Below are positions 48,243 through 56,471 of a DNA stretch of 64,000 nucleotides, piece after piece (the first letter of the stretch is position 1; every line of letters begins with the position of its first letter). The translations under genes were made by a program, and so were the position numbers. Under the pieces are notes generated by a model that saw nothing but the letters and a program-made list of their open reading frames with translations, did not search any database and was not told where the DNA came from. The DNA is from Chryseobacterium gleum (GTDB lineage Bacteria > Bacteroidota > Bacteroidia > Flavobacteriales_D > Sanyastnellaceae). The stretch spans positions 1-64,000 of the forward strand of contig CAMCVP010000011.1 of NCBI GenBank assembly GCA_945881835.1, written 5' to 3'.

Positions 48243-50042
48243 TTATAATTCTTGCATTTCAACAAGGGTCTTGTACAACCCTTCTTGCGAAATTAGTTCT
48301 TTGTGTGTTCCGCGCTGCACAATTTCTCCAGCCTGCATCACCAAAATTAAATCGGCTTGCTGAATGGTGCTTAAGCGGTGCGCAATTACCAGCGCCGTTC
48401 TATTTTCCATCATGTTGGAAATGGCATCCTGAACATACTTCTCGCTTTGTGTATCTAACGCCGAAGTGGCTTCATCTAAAATTAAAATAGATGGATTCTT
48501 ATAAATCGCACGAGCAATAGACAAACGCTGACGCTGTCCACCCGACAAACGCATTCCTCCATCGCCAATATTCGTCTCGAATTTATTTTCCAACTCTTCA
48601 ATGAACTCCAACGCATTCGATACACGCGCTGCTTCAATCAACTTCTCGTTGGTATGCGATTCAGAAAGAACAATGTTGTTCGCAACGGTATCGTTGAACA
48701 ACAAAGCGTCTTGCGTAACCATGCCCATGTGCGCACGCACCGACTTCGTTTTCAAATGCGTGATTGCAACACCGTCTATATCGATGCTTCCTGAAGTGGG
48801 ATCATAGAAACGCGCAAGAAGCATTGCCAGTGTGGTCTTTCCACTTCCTGAAGAACCAACCAATGCAACTGTTTGTCCTTTTTCAATATTGAAGGAAATG
48901 TTCTTCAACACTTCTTCCTCTCCGTATTTGAAACTAACGTTTTTGAAAGCAATTTCATTTTCGAACGACTTCAATTCAACCGCATCTGATTTATCTAAAA
49001 CGGTTTCTTCCGCATTTAAAATCTCACGAATGCGCTCAAGACTGGCCATTCCTTTGTTCACCTTGAAAATGGCATCGCTGAATTGTTTTGCAGGTTGAAT
49101 GATTTGCGAGAACACCACCAAGTAACCGATGAGTAACTCTCCGCTTATTTCACCATTGAAAACGATAATTCCTCCAACGTAAAGAAGGACGCTGATTACC
49201 ATGAGCGAAATAAATTCCGACATGGGCGAAGCCAAATACTCACGCTTATACAACTTGTGCATGAGGCGAGAATACCCTTCGTTGGTCTCGTCGAATTTCT
49301 TCTCGAAATGATCTTCCGCATTGAAGACTTTAATGACACGAATCCCCGTCAAACTCTCGTCGAGTAAAGCAATCAAATCTCCAAGATTTGATTTGCTGCG
49401 CTTCGCTGCGTTCTTCAGACTTTTCGCAATGCGAGAGATTAAATAACCACTTACCGGAAGAAATATGAACGCGAACAACGTGAGCTTCCAACTCATTAAA
49501 ACCAAAGTCACCAATGAGAAGAAGATCATGACTGGCGATTTCAATAAGGCTTCTAACGCACCAATTACAGAGAATTCAATTTCATTCAAGTCGTTGGTCA
49601 TGCGTGAAATCAAATCGCCTTTTCTTTCATTCGAGAAAAACGCCAATTGAAGTCGAAGAACCTTTTGATACATCTTCTTCCGAATGTCTCTTGAGACGCC
49701 CGTTCTGATTTTCGCAATGCTCAAAAGCGAAACGTAGTTCACAGCGTTCTTCATTAAAGCCAAAACAACAATGAATAAACACATAAGCAAGAGAACTTGA
49801 GGTTTTCCTTGCTCAAGGATAGCACCGTTCAATTGGTCTTTGAACTGATCCCACAAACCTTTGGCTTGAGAGATCGGTGCACTTCCACCCTGATTCACAT
49901 CGAACAAAACATACAGAAACGGCACAACACTCAGGAAAGTGAACAACGAAAAAATAGCGTTGAGTATGTTGAATAAAAAATTCCACACCAACGACCCTTT
50001 GTAGTCGCCTAACAATCCGAATATGGCACGAAACGACTTCAT
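48243..50042 (-). CDS. ABC exporter, fused permease and ATPase (MsbA-like)
   Basis: 599 residues: six-helix exporter membrane domain (about 15-320) and ATPase domain with Walker A GSSGSGKTTLAMLLARFYDP, signature LSGGQRQRLSIARAIYKNP, Walker B ILILDEATSALD and the switch His in VIAHRLSTIQQADLI. Lipid or drug export across the inner membrane is the usual role; MsbA-like lipid flipping is plausible. It overlaps purB by 4 bp (ATGA) and is followed at 4 bp by gldF. Confidence 0.92.
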   Translation of the reverse strand: MKSFRAIFGLLGDYKGSLVWNFLFNILNAIFSLFTFLSVVPFLYVLFDVNQGGSAPISQAKGLWDQFKDQLNGAILEQGKPQVLLLMCLFIVVLALMKNAVNYVSLLSIAKIRTGVSRDIRKKMYQKVLRLQLAFFSNERKGDLISRMTNDLNEIEFSVIGALEALLKSPVMIFFSLVTLVLMSWKLTLFAFIFLPVSGYLISRIAKSLKNAAKRSKSNLGDLIALLDESLTGIRVIKVFNAEDHFEKKFDETNEGYSRLMHKLYKREYLASPMSEFISLMVISVLLYVGGIIVFNGEISGELLIGYLVVFSQIIQPAKQFSDAIFKVNKGMASLERIREILNAEETVLDKSDAVELKSFENEIAFKNVSFKYGEEEVLKNISFNIEKGQTVALVGSSGSGKTTLAMLLARFYDPTSGSIDIDGVAITHLKTKSVRAHMGMVTQDALLFNDTVANNIVLSESHTNEKLIEAARVSNALEFIEELENKFETNIGDGGMRLSGGQRQRLSIARAIYKNPSILILDEATSALDTQSEKYVQDAISNMMENRTALVIAHRLSTIQQADLILVMQAGEIVQRGTHKELISQEGLYKTLVEMQEL

Positions 50043-51403
50043 TCGTGATCAGACATTAAGTCTATTCCAGTATAATTTTCAGGACGAATGTTTTTCAATT
50101 CTGATTTAATGGCATCGGAAACCTCAAGAATATCAATGAATGCATGAATGTCTTGCTCTTCAACACGATCTTTTCCGCGCGTTAAATTCTTCAACGCTTC
50201 GTACGGCGCTTCGTATCCTTCTCTGCGAAGAACAGTTTGAATTCCTTCCGCAACAACCGCCCAGTTGTTTTCCAAATCAGCTGCTATCTTCGATTCGTTC
50301 AACTTCAACTTACCCAATCCCTTCAATATAGAATTCAACGCAATAACTGTGTGCGCCATAGGCACACCCACGTTGCGGAGAACAGTGCTGTCGGTTAGAT
50401 CGCGCTGAAGTCGGCTAACAGGAAGCTTCGCAGCCAAGTGTTCAAACAAGGCATTCGCGATTCCTAAATTTCCTTCGGCATTTTCAAAGTCAATCGGATT
50501 CACCTTGTGCGGCATTGCTGAAGAACCAACTTCTCCTTCCTTCACAATCTGACGGAAGTAATCCATGCTGATGTATGCCCAGATATCGCGACTTAAGTCG
50601 ATCAATATTGTATTCAATCTTTTCAATCCATCGAACGACGCGGCCATGTGGTCGTAGTGTTCAATTTGTGTGGTGTATTGCGAGCGCGACAAGCGAAGCT
50701 TTTCACCCAAAAATTCATTCGCAAATTCAACCCAATCAATATCCGGATAAGCTACGTGATGCGCGTTGAAGTTTCCTGTTGCGCCACCGAATTTCGCGGC
50801 CACTGGAATATTTTCCAATTGCTGCAACTGCTCTTCCAATCTTTCCACAAAAACAAAAAACTCTTTTCCTAAGCGGGTTGGAGAAGCAGGTTGACCGTGG
50901 GTTCTAGCCAACATTGGAACGTCTTTCCACTCCTTGCTTCTCTCAGCCAAGTGATGCATTACCTCGTCAATTTTCGGAATGTATACATTCTCTAACGAGT
51001 CGCGGAACGAAGCCGGAATAGCTGTGTTGTTGATGTCTTGAGAAGTCAAGCCGAAGTGAACGAATTCTTTCACTGCGCCCAACTGCATTTCATCCATTTT
51101 ATGTTTAATGAAATACTCAACGGCCTTTACGTCGTGATTCGTAATCTTCTCTTTGTCCTTAATCCATTGCGCATCTTCTTGCGAGAAGTTCGCGCAGATA
51201 TCGCGCAGGTGCACGAAAGTATCAGGTGTAACGCTGGTCAATTGCGGAAGAGGAAGTTCGCAAAGTGCAATGAAGTATTCCACTTCCACCCAAACTCTGT
51301 ATTTGATGAGGGCGAATTCTGAAAAGTATTGTTGCAGGTCTTCGGTCTGACGGCGGTATCTGCCATCGATAGGGGAAATACTGAATAACGACGAATGGTC
51401 CAT
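50039..51403 (-). CDS. purB: adenylosuccinate lyase
   Basis: 454 residues, the E. coli-type PurB length. Key motifs: LFSISPIDGRYRRQTEDLQQ, KITNHDVKAVEYFIKHKM, FVHFGLTSQDINNTA (catalytic His), LARTHGQPASPTRLGKE and the flexible signature loop EVGSSAMPHKVNPIDFENAE. It cleaves SAICAR and adenylosuccinate in purine synthesis. A TAccTTTG box lies 17 bases upstream of the ATG. The overlap with the exporter gene is presumably only operon economy. Confidence 0.96.
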   Translation of the reverse strand: MDHSSLFSISPIDGRYRRQTEDLQQYFSEFALIKYRVWVEVEYFIALCELPLPQLTSVTPDTFVHLRDICANFSQEDAQWIKDKEKITNHDVKAVEYFIKHKMDEMQLGAVKEFVHFGLTSQDINNTAIPASFRDSLENVYIPKIDEVMHHLAERSKEWKDVPMLARTHGQPASPTRLGKEFFVFVERLEEQLQQLENIPVAAKFGGATGNFNAHHVAYPDIDWVEFANEFLGEKLRLSRSQYTTQIEHYDHMAASFDGLKRLNTILIDLSRDIWAYISMDYFRQIVKEGEVGSSAMPHKVNPIDFENAEGNLGIANALFEHLAAKLPVSRLQRDLTDSTVLRNVGVPMAHTVIALNSILKGLGKLKLNESKIAADLENNWAVVAEGIQTVLRREGYEAPYEALKNLTRGKDRVEEQDIHAFIDILEVSDAIKSELKNIRPENYTGIDLMSDHE

Positions 51404-51420
51404 GTTTAATTTCTAAGGCG

Positions 51421-51428
51421 CAAAGGTA
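51421..51428 (-). promoter_or_regulatory. -7 promoter box (TAccTTTG) of purB
   Basis: Exact TAnnTTTG on the minus strand, 17 bases before the purB ATG; divergent from the box at 51455. Confidence 0.6.
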
Positions 51429-51454
51429 CAAACGGAAAGCGAGACAATCGCTAT

Positions 51455-51462
51455 TACATTTG
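51455..51462 (+). promoter_or_regulatory. -7 promoter box (TAcaTTTG), leaderless geometry
   Basis: Exact TAnnTTTG followed by four bases and the ATG at 51467. Confidence 0.65.
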
Positions 51463-51466
51463 CACC

Positions 51467-52327
51467 ATGAAACTACATGTTATAGACACTGGATTTTTCA
51501 AATTAGACGGCGGTGCCATGTTCGGCGTAGTTCCGAAACAGTTGTGGCAGAAGACCAATCCGGCCGACGAGCTAAACCTTTGCACTTGGGCCATGCGTTG
51601 TTTGTTGGTGGAAGACGGCGATCGTCTTACCCTCATAGACACGGGCATTGGCGGCAAGCAAAGTGAAAAATTCTTTTCGCACTATCATTTGCAAGACACC
51701 CTTACCATTGACCAATCGCTTGCCCTGAAAGGATTTCATAGAAACGATATTACCGATGTGCTGCTTACGCATTTGCACTTCGATCATTGCGGCGGAAGCA
51801 TTGAGTACAATGCTACTCGCGAACATTTTCAGCCTGCCTTCCCAAATGCGAAATTCTGGAGCAACGAAAACCACTGGAAGTGGGCAACAGAGCCTAATCC
51901 ACGTGAGAAAGCCAGTTTCCTTTCAGAAAACATCTTGCCTCTTCAAGAAAGCGGACAATTAAATTTCATTGAACGCGTGAACAACGTCTCGCCCACTCCG
52001 CTTGGCTTCGACGTCTTATTTGTAGACGGACATACCGACAGCATGATGATTCCGCATATTTCTTACATGGGAAAAACGGTGGTCTTCATGGCCGATCTTT
52101 TGCCGTCTGTCGGACACATTCCACTTCCTTACGTTATGGGCTACGACACCCGTCCGCTTTTAACCATGACTGAAAAAGAACTCTTCCTGAACACCGCTGC
52201 CGACAACGGTTATGTGCTCTTCTTCGAACACGACAGCGTGAATGAATGTTGTACGTTGCAGCATACGGAGAAAGGCGTTCGATTGAAAGAAGTGGGGAAA
52301 ATCGAAGATTTTATTCCTACTATGTAA
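51467..52327 (+). CDS. MBL-fold metallo-hydrolase
   Basis: 286 residues. Zinc-binding motif HLHFDHCGG at residues 102-110; other ligands are seen in VDGHTDSMMIPHISY and FFEHDSVNECC. The N-terminus (VIDTGFFKLDGGAMFGVVPK) resembles the AttM/AidC-type lactonase and related hydrolases. Quorum-quenching lactonase is possible, but many relatives have other substrates. Its last codons (FIPTM and stop) are written in a repeat sequence that recurs just downstream and at two other loci, so the C-terminus was probably formed by repeat insertion. Confidence 0.85.
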   Translation: MKLHVIDTGFFKLDGGAMFGVVPKQLWQKTNPADELNLCTWAMRCLLVEDGDRLTLIDTGIGGKQSEKFFSHYHLQDTLTIDQSLALKGFHRNDITDVLLTHLHFDHCGGSIEYNATREHFQPAFPNAKFWSNENHWKWATEPNPREKASFLSENILPLQESGQLNFIERVNNVSPTPLGFDVLFVDGHTDSMMIPHISYMGKTVVFMADLLPSVGHIPLPYVMGYDTRPLLTMTEKELFLNTAADNGYVLFFEHDSVNECCTLQHTEKGVRLKEVGKIEDFIPTM

Positions 52328-52366
52328 TTGGAAAACCGGAGGTTTTATTCCTACTTTGTAATTGGA
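52308..52366. repeat. two copies of the TTTTATTCCTACT-GTAATTGGAA repeat
   Basis: Copies at 52309-52331 and 52342-52366, with a GGAAAACC/GGTTTT hairpin between them. The first copy contains the stop codon of the metallo-hydrolase gene. Related copies lie at 61775-61830 and 63791-63850. Confidence 0.7.
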
Positions 52367-52386
52367 ACTAATGTTGTTGATTAACA

Positions 52387-52440
52387 GTCGAAGACATTCG
52401 CCGCAGGCATTCGTTGAAAACATTCGCCCGAAGGGCATTC
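52387..52440. repeat. ATTC-punctuated mini-hairpin array B
   Basis: GTC-GAA-GAC; GCC-GCA-GGC; GTT-GAA-AAC; GCCC-GAA-GGGC, each followed by ATTC. The first 40 bases recur with one mismatch on the far side of the Pycsar-like gene (array C). Confidence 0.87.
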
Positions 52441-52507
52441 TGACCTTTTGAAATGCCTTCAGCGTTATTTGAACTTCCTTGTTAACATTAAGTTCACTTT
52501 GAAAAGT

Positions 52508-52515
52508 TACATTCG
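52508..52515 (+). promoter_or_regulatory. -7 promoter box (TAcaTTCG)
   Basis: TAnnTTCG variant, five bases before the ATG at 52521. Confidence 0.45.
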
Positions 52516-52520
52516 CCGAT

Positions 52521-53048
52521 ATGAGTACTGAGAAACACGATAACACGAACTGGATGTACATGTTGCGAACGACGCAGCAGCACCATGTTCAGTTAAGTTC
52601 ATTTGCAGATCAAAAAGCGAACATCATTATCGCTAGTAATTGCATTATTTTCTCAATAACTCTCGCTCGTATTGAAACTGCAATGGGATATTGGGGTGTT
52701 TGGTCGTTACTAGCAACTTCGGTATTGTGCATTATTACAGCAGTAATGGTAGTAGCGCCGTTGTCGTTACCAAAACAACGCCCTTCCTTCGATTCGAAAA
52801 ATTTCAATCCGTTGTTCTTTATGCACTTCTGCGCCTATTCTCTAGAAGATTATGACAGTCGCATGAAACAGATTATGGAGACCAAAGAAGAAGTTCAAGA
52901 AGCCATGATTCGCGACATCTACCAAATAGGAAAAGTACTTTCAACGCGCAAATACCCCTTCCTGAAAATCAGTTCTGCCATCTTCATCGGCGGAATGCTC
53001 CTAAGCCTTGTGCTATTCTCTGTGCAAATTGCTTTAGACAAACTCTGA
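52521..53048 (+). CDS. Pycsar-effector-like membrane protein (PycTM, DUF5706)
   Basis: 175 residues. LRTTQQHHVQLSSFADQKAN followed by IIIASNCIIFSITLA is the N-terminal PycTM pattern: a helix ending in FADxKA, then the first membrane helix. Further membrane helices lie at about 62-80 and 148-170. In Pycsar immunity such proteins form membrane pores on binding cCMP or cUMP made by a partner cyclase. No cyclase gene is seen within the window. The gene stands alone between two near-identical hairpin arrays (B and C). Confidence 0.75.
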   Translation: MSTEKHDNTNWMYMLRTTQQHHVQLSSFADQKANIIIASNCIIFSITLARIETAMGYWGVWSLLATSVLCIITAVMVVAPLSLPKQRPSFDSKNFNPLFFMHFCAYSLEDYDSRMKQIMETKEEVQEAMIRDIYQIGKVLSTRKYPFLKISSAIFIGGMLLSLVLFSVQIALDKL

Positions 53049-53057
53049 TATAAAATC

Positions 53058-53120
53058 GTCGCAGACATTCGCCGCAGGCATTCGTTGAAAACATTCGCGC
53101 AGCATTCGTCATTGACATTC
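53058..53120. repeat. ATTC-punctuated mini-hairpin array C
   Basis: GTC-GCA-GAC; GCC-GCA-GGC; GTT-GAA-AAC; GC-GCA-GC; GTC-ATT-GAC, each followed by ATTC. Every unit is self-complementary. With array B it forms imperfect direct repeats around the Pycsar-like gene. Confidence 0.88.
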
Positions 53121-53128
53121 TTAAATAA

Positions 53129-54328
53129 TTATTCCGACTGTCCAACGAATACCCATTGGTAGGTTCCGTTTACATTTTCAAGACCCCAATAGTTAAAAGA
53201 TCCGCTTGAGCGATCTCCGTTTTCGTTCAATGAAATAACACCGGTTGCTCCTGAAAAACCATTCGATGCGCTAAGAAAAGTAGACTGTAAAGCTGTCGCA
53301 CTTGCTGGAATTCCTTCTTCATTTTCAATCAACTTAGAGATAACATACATGGCATCGTAAGCCGCTAACGTGTTGGCATCTGATTGAATCCCGGTCATCC
53401 CATCAATGGTGCTAATGATCGAAGACCACAAGTATTCAGTAGACAGGGGCAAACCAAAATCTGGACAAAAGAAGTTTGTAGCTATTGCGAATTGAGCTGC
53501 GGCAGGGTCTTGTAAGAGAGCTGAGTTTTTGACAAACCCATCTCCACCGTACCAATTCACTCCAGATAAGATTGGGTCTGAACTTGCTTGATTGAATAAC
53601 GCTACCGCTTCATCGAAAGATGCCAAATAAACTGCAATTTGGTCGTTGGTGTATGTTGAATTAAAACCAATAATCTGACTCTTCACGTCAGCCAAAACCG
53701 TTGTGAAATCTGTTGTCGTGGTTTCATAATTTCCAACAGAAATAACGTTACCTCCTAAGTTGGTGAAATTATTTCCAACTGAACTTTGCAGCCCCAAGTT
53801 TCCGGCATCATTTCTAGCTAAAGTCACAAGTGCTTGTTTGCCTGCGTTCTTGATTGAGTTCGCAAGTGCTGCTCCTTCTATCTGATCTCCAGGAACAAAG
53901 CGGAAAATCATATCGTTCGCAATAGCAAGACTACTTGCAGTGCTTCCTTGGCTTACCACTAAGATTCCTAAACTATCTGCAATTGGTTTGACCATAGCTA
54001 GTTCAGCACTTGACTGTGGACCTATGATAAACTTGTATCCGCTTGAAGAAATATTCTCAACTGTTTGTGCAGCAATAACAGGATCTAACTGCGTTTCAAA
54101 AACAGTTAACGCAAATCGAAAAGGAATATGTCGGCATTTAAAATCAGCATTTATTTTATCGACTGCAATTTCTAATGCAGCCTTGGAGGTAATTCCCAAA
54201 TTCGACCAATCGCCTGTTTGAGAGAGCAACGCTGCAACTTTAATTTCTTGAACTTCTTCGTGATCATGTTCTTTGCGACATGAGACAATTGTAACAACAC
54301 AGAAAAACAAAACTAATAACTTCTTCAT
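53129..54328 (-). CDS. lipoprotein periplasmic-binding protein (Peripla_BP_6, branched-chain amino acid type)
   Basis: 399 residues from the ATG at 54328, giving a lipoprotein signal (KKLLVLFFCVVTIVSC). The binding fold follows: IKVAALLSQTGDWSNLGITS, then AVDKINADF, ISSSGYKFIIGPQSSAELAM, VVSQGSTASSLAIANDMIFR and NDAGNLGLQSSVGNNFTNLG. This is the Leu/Ile/Val- and amide-binding family. No ABC permease or ATPase gene is near, so it may be a sensor or a stand-alone binding lipoprotein. A CAtcTTTG box lies 18 bases upstream. Confidence 0.85.
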   Translation of the reverse strand: MKKLLVLFFCVVTIVSCRKEHDHEEVQEIKVAALLSQTGDWSNLGITSKAALEIAVDKINADFKCRHIPFRFALTVFETQLDPVIAAQTVENISSSGYKFIIGPQSSAELAMVKPIADSLGILVVSQGSTASSLAIANDMIFRFVPGDQIEGAALANSIKNAGKQALVTLARNDAGNLGLQSSVGNNFTNLGGNVISVGNYETTTTDFTTVLADVKSQIIGFNSTYTNDQIAVYLASFDEAVALFNQASSDPILSGVNWYGGDGFVKNSALLQDPAAAQFAIATNFFCPDFGLPLSTEYLWSSIISTIDGMTGIQSDANTLAAYDAMYVISKLIENEEGIPASATALQSTFLSASNGFSGATGVISLNENGDRSSGSFNYWGLENVNGTYQWVFVGQSE

Positions 54329-54366
54329 AATCTTTTTCAATTGTGGCAAAGATGCACTCGTTTCTT

Positions 54367-55638
54367 CTAAAAATAATTTTGAAAATATTCATCCGTGAAA
54401 ATCTCGTAACTTAACTTTTGTCTTTTCACACCAAAGTCTATCTCAAGTTCACTCGTGCCTCTGCCTAGTCCTTCTGAAATTTTCAATCTAAAAAACGAAA
54501 TATACAAATCAATAAACTCTCTGTATCCATAGCGGATGTGACCTATTGCAATATTTTCTAGTATTGACTGAGCCTTTGCGTATTCCCTTTTCGAGATGAG
54601 AACCGAAACTTGAAAAACGTTCAAAATAGAAATTTGAGAGAGGTGGTACCATTGAGAAATATCTGTACTGTTAAGCAACTCATCATTAACAAATCGCACT
54701 AAGAACTTATTTCTAGTAACCAAAGCCTGAATTGCCGGTTCATGTAACAGCTCTGTTTTTGAATCTGGATTTTTTTTTAGTCTTGCTTTCATTCGACGAA
54801 TAATTGAATTCCGGCTATTTGCACTTTCCGCAGAGAGAAACTTCAAACCAAATAATCTCCCAAATAGAATAGGATGCTGTTCATTGATTAGTTCTGGTAA
54901 AATTGCAATTTCCTTTAAGAGAAATATCTGCGAATGCAGATACCTCTTCCAAATTGAAAGGCAACGAATAAATGTAACGGTCTCAAAATCGAGTCCTTTG
55001 GATTTCAAAAGCCAATCGATCCATTTCCCGTACTTTCTATTTAGTCTACCATAGTCGACAAAAATTTTCAGAATTAAATCTCGAAAATTCGGTTCTTTCA
55101 ATAATTTCTTTTCTAATTCATCATTGGAATACGTTCTAAATAGCAATCCCGTTAATACACCTATTTGCGCAACCTCATCGTAAGGCATTTTCGAAAACTG
55201 GAAGTATGGGCATCTGAATAACTCCACAAGCAACACACGATCATCTCGCAATAATAATTCTCTAGTTACTACTGTGAATGAAATAGCAAACTGAAGATTA
55301 TTCAACTGTCTATACCGAAGCATTTCAATTATTTCATGCATGCTCCCTGTTGAAAGAGTAACATACAATGTCTCCCAAGTGGGCCAAGCATCTACTTCCG
55401 CAAAACGTTGAGTAAAATCGTGATAAGACTGAAAGCCTATATAATTCGATAAAAGATTCAAGGTTGTCAGTCTAGGTTGTCGGTATTCTGCCAATCCGAA
55501 CATTCTTCTGATGGTGTTATAGGAAATGACCACTCCTGTTTTGCGGTATAAATCATCCGAAAGCAATTCACAATCACCTCGAGAGATGATCTTCCTTCCA
55601 AATGACTTTTCAATTTGACCCTTCAATTCTTCCACCAT
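54367..55638 (-). CDS. hypothetical protein with N-terminal regulator-like domain
   Basis: 423 residues from the ATG at 55638, fixed by a TAcaTTTG box four bases upstream; the longer reading from 55710 starts upstream of that promoter. The first 90 residues (SFGRKIISRGDCELLSDDLY, VISYNTIRRMFGLAEYRQPR, TLNLLSNYIGFQSYHDF) match a domain common at the N-terminus of Bacteroidota proteins and look like a small helical DNA- or protein-binding module. The rest is helical, without a known family. An inverted repeat over its promoter suggests autoregulation. Confidence 0.6.
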   Translation of the reverse strand: MVEELKGQIEKSFGRKIISRGDCELLSDDLYRKTGVVISYNTIRRMFGLAEYRQPRLTTLNLLSNYIGFQSYHDFTQRFAEVDAWPTWETLYVTLSTGSMHEIIEMLRYRQLNNLQFAISFTVVTRELLLRDDRVLLVELFRCPYFQFSKMPYDEVAQIGVLTGLLFRTYSNDELEKKLLKEPNFRDLILKIFVDYGRLNRKYGKWIDWLLKSKGLDFETVTFIRCLSIWKRYLHSQIFLLKEIAILPELINEQHPILFGRLFGLKFLSAESANSRNSIIRRMKARLKKNPDSKTELLHEPAIQALVTRNKFLVRFVNDELLNSTDISQWYHLSQISILNVFQVSVLISKREYAKAQSILENIAIGHIRYGYREFIDLYISFFRLKISEGLGRGTSELEIDFGVKRQKLSYEIFTDEYFQNYF

Positions 55639-55641
55639 TTT

Positions 55642-55658
55642 ACAAATGTACCATTTGT
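55642..55658. promoter_or_regulatory. inverted repeat over promoter of 54367 gene
   Basis: ACAAATG and CATTTGT arms around TAC. It contains the minus-strand TAcaTTTG box (55643-55650), so a protein bound here would block initiation. Confidence 0.6.
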
Positions 55659-55685
55659 GTATCAATTTTACACTCGTTACGAAAG

Positions 55686-55693
55686 TAGATTTG
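55686..55693 (+). promoter_or_regulatory. -7 promoter box (TAgaTTTG) of the AT-rich island
   Basis: Exact TAnnTTTG, 52 bases upstream of the ATG at 55746, divergent from the box at 55643. Confidence 0.5.
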
Positions 55694-55745
55694 TACATAG
55701 CGCATCTCATTAAAAGGCATACTTCTACTTACTTTAAAATTCATA

Positions 55746-56432
55746 ATGAACAGAATAAATGAGAAAATAGTTGAATTTTATATCAATAACAGTCATTTAA
55801 AAGGTGATAAGTACCTACCTATGTTTTATGATTCCCCATCAGAGAATCACACTGTTTTATCTATCGGACTCAATCCGTCCTTGACGAATGCTGCCAGTCT
55901 TAAATTGGACGATAAAGAACTTTGGCTAGAACATTTTATCAAATCAGATGACTCTACTAAAAATTTAAAAATCCAAGAAGTAGTGCGTCTACAAAAAGCA
56001 CTTAAATCCAGTGAAAAGAAGATTCCCTACTTCAAATATCTTGAAACATTTTTTGAGGAGGTTGGATATCCCAATTTTGAAGAATCCGTTTATCATTATG
56101 ATCTCTATCAAAAAAGAATCACCAATTCTAAGGATGTGATAAACGAATTTTCTGAGGAAAAACACCTGCTTCCGGAATTGATAAACCATCTGGAACTCGT
56201 GATTGACCAATTACAGCCTAAAATAATTTTTGTTTTCAACGCTACTGTTTCCAAGTTGTTGAAAGAAAATAGTTTTCTGTCATCCAACAATTTAGATGAT
56301 GAATTGGGATGTTATTTCAAAAAAAACATACCTGTAATTTTGGCTAACCAGCTTTCTGGCGGAGCAACTTCAACAATTTACAGAGATATCTTGATTTGGA
56401 ATACAAAAAGAATAATCAATAAAACAGCTTAA
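55746..56432 (+). CDS. uncharacterised protein, possibly uracil-DNA-glycosylase-like fold
   Basis: 228 residues. VLSIGLNPSLTNAASLKLDD near 40 and LVIDQLQPKIIFVFNATVSK near 150, with LANQLSGGATSTIYRD near 200, are placed like the three motifs of the uracil-DNA glycosylase-like superfamily (GxNP, central strand, C-terminal motif). Catalytic residues are not clear. First gene of an AT-rich group of three in which I recognise no firm function. Confidence 0.45.
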   Translation: MNRINEKIVEFYINNSHLKGDKYLPMFYDSPSENHTVLSIGLNPSLTNAASLKLDDKELWLEHFIKSDDSTKNLKIQEVVRLQKALKSSEKKIPYFKYLETFFEEVGYPNFEESVYHYDLYQKRITNSKDVINEFSEEKHLLPELINHLELVIDQLQPKIIFVFNATVSKLLKENSFLSSNNLDDELGCYFKKNIPVILANQLSGGATSTIYRDILIWNTKRIINKTA

Positions 56433-56471
56433 TAAAGACATCAAAGATCACTTGAATCAAAACACCAAATT

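Noticed and set aside
53129-54328. Branched-chain amino acid ABC uptake operon
   Set aside because: Only the binding protein is present; no permease or ATPase gene lies nearby.
55660-55675. Third copy of the pfkA/pdhB operator
   Set aside because: GTGTA and TACAC half-sites occur here but with seven bases between them and mismatched outer bases.
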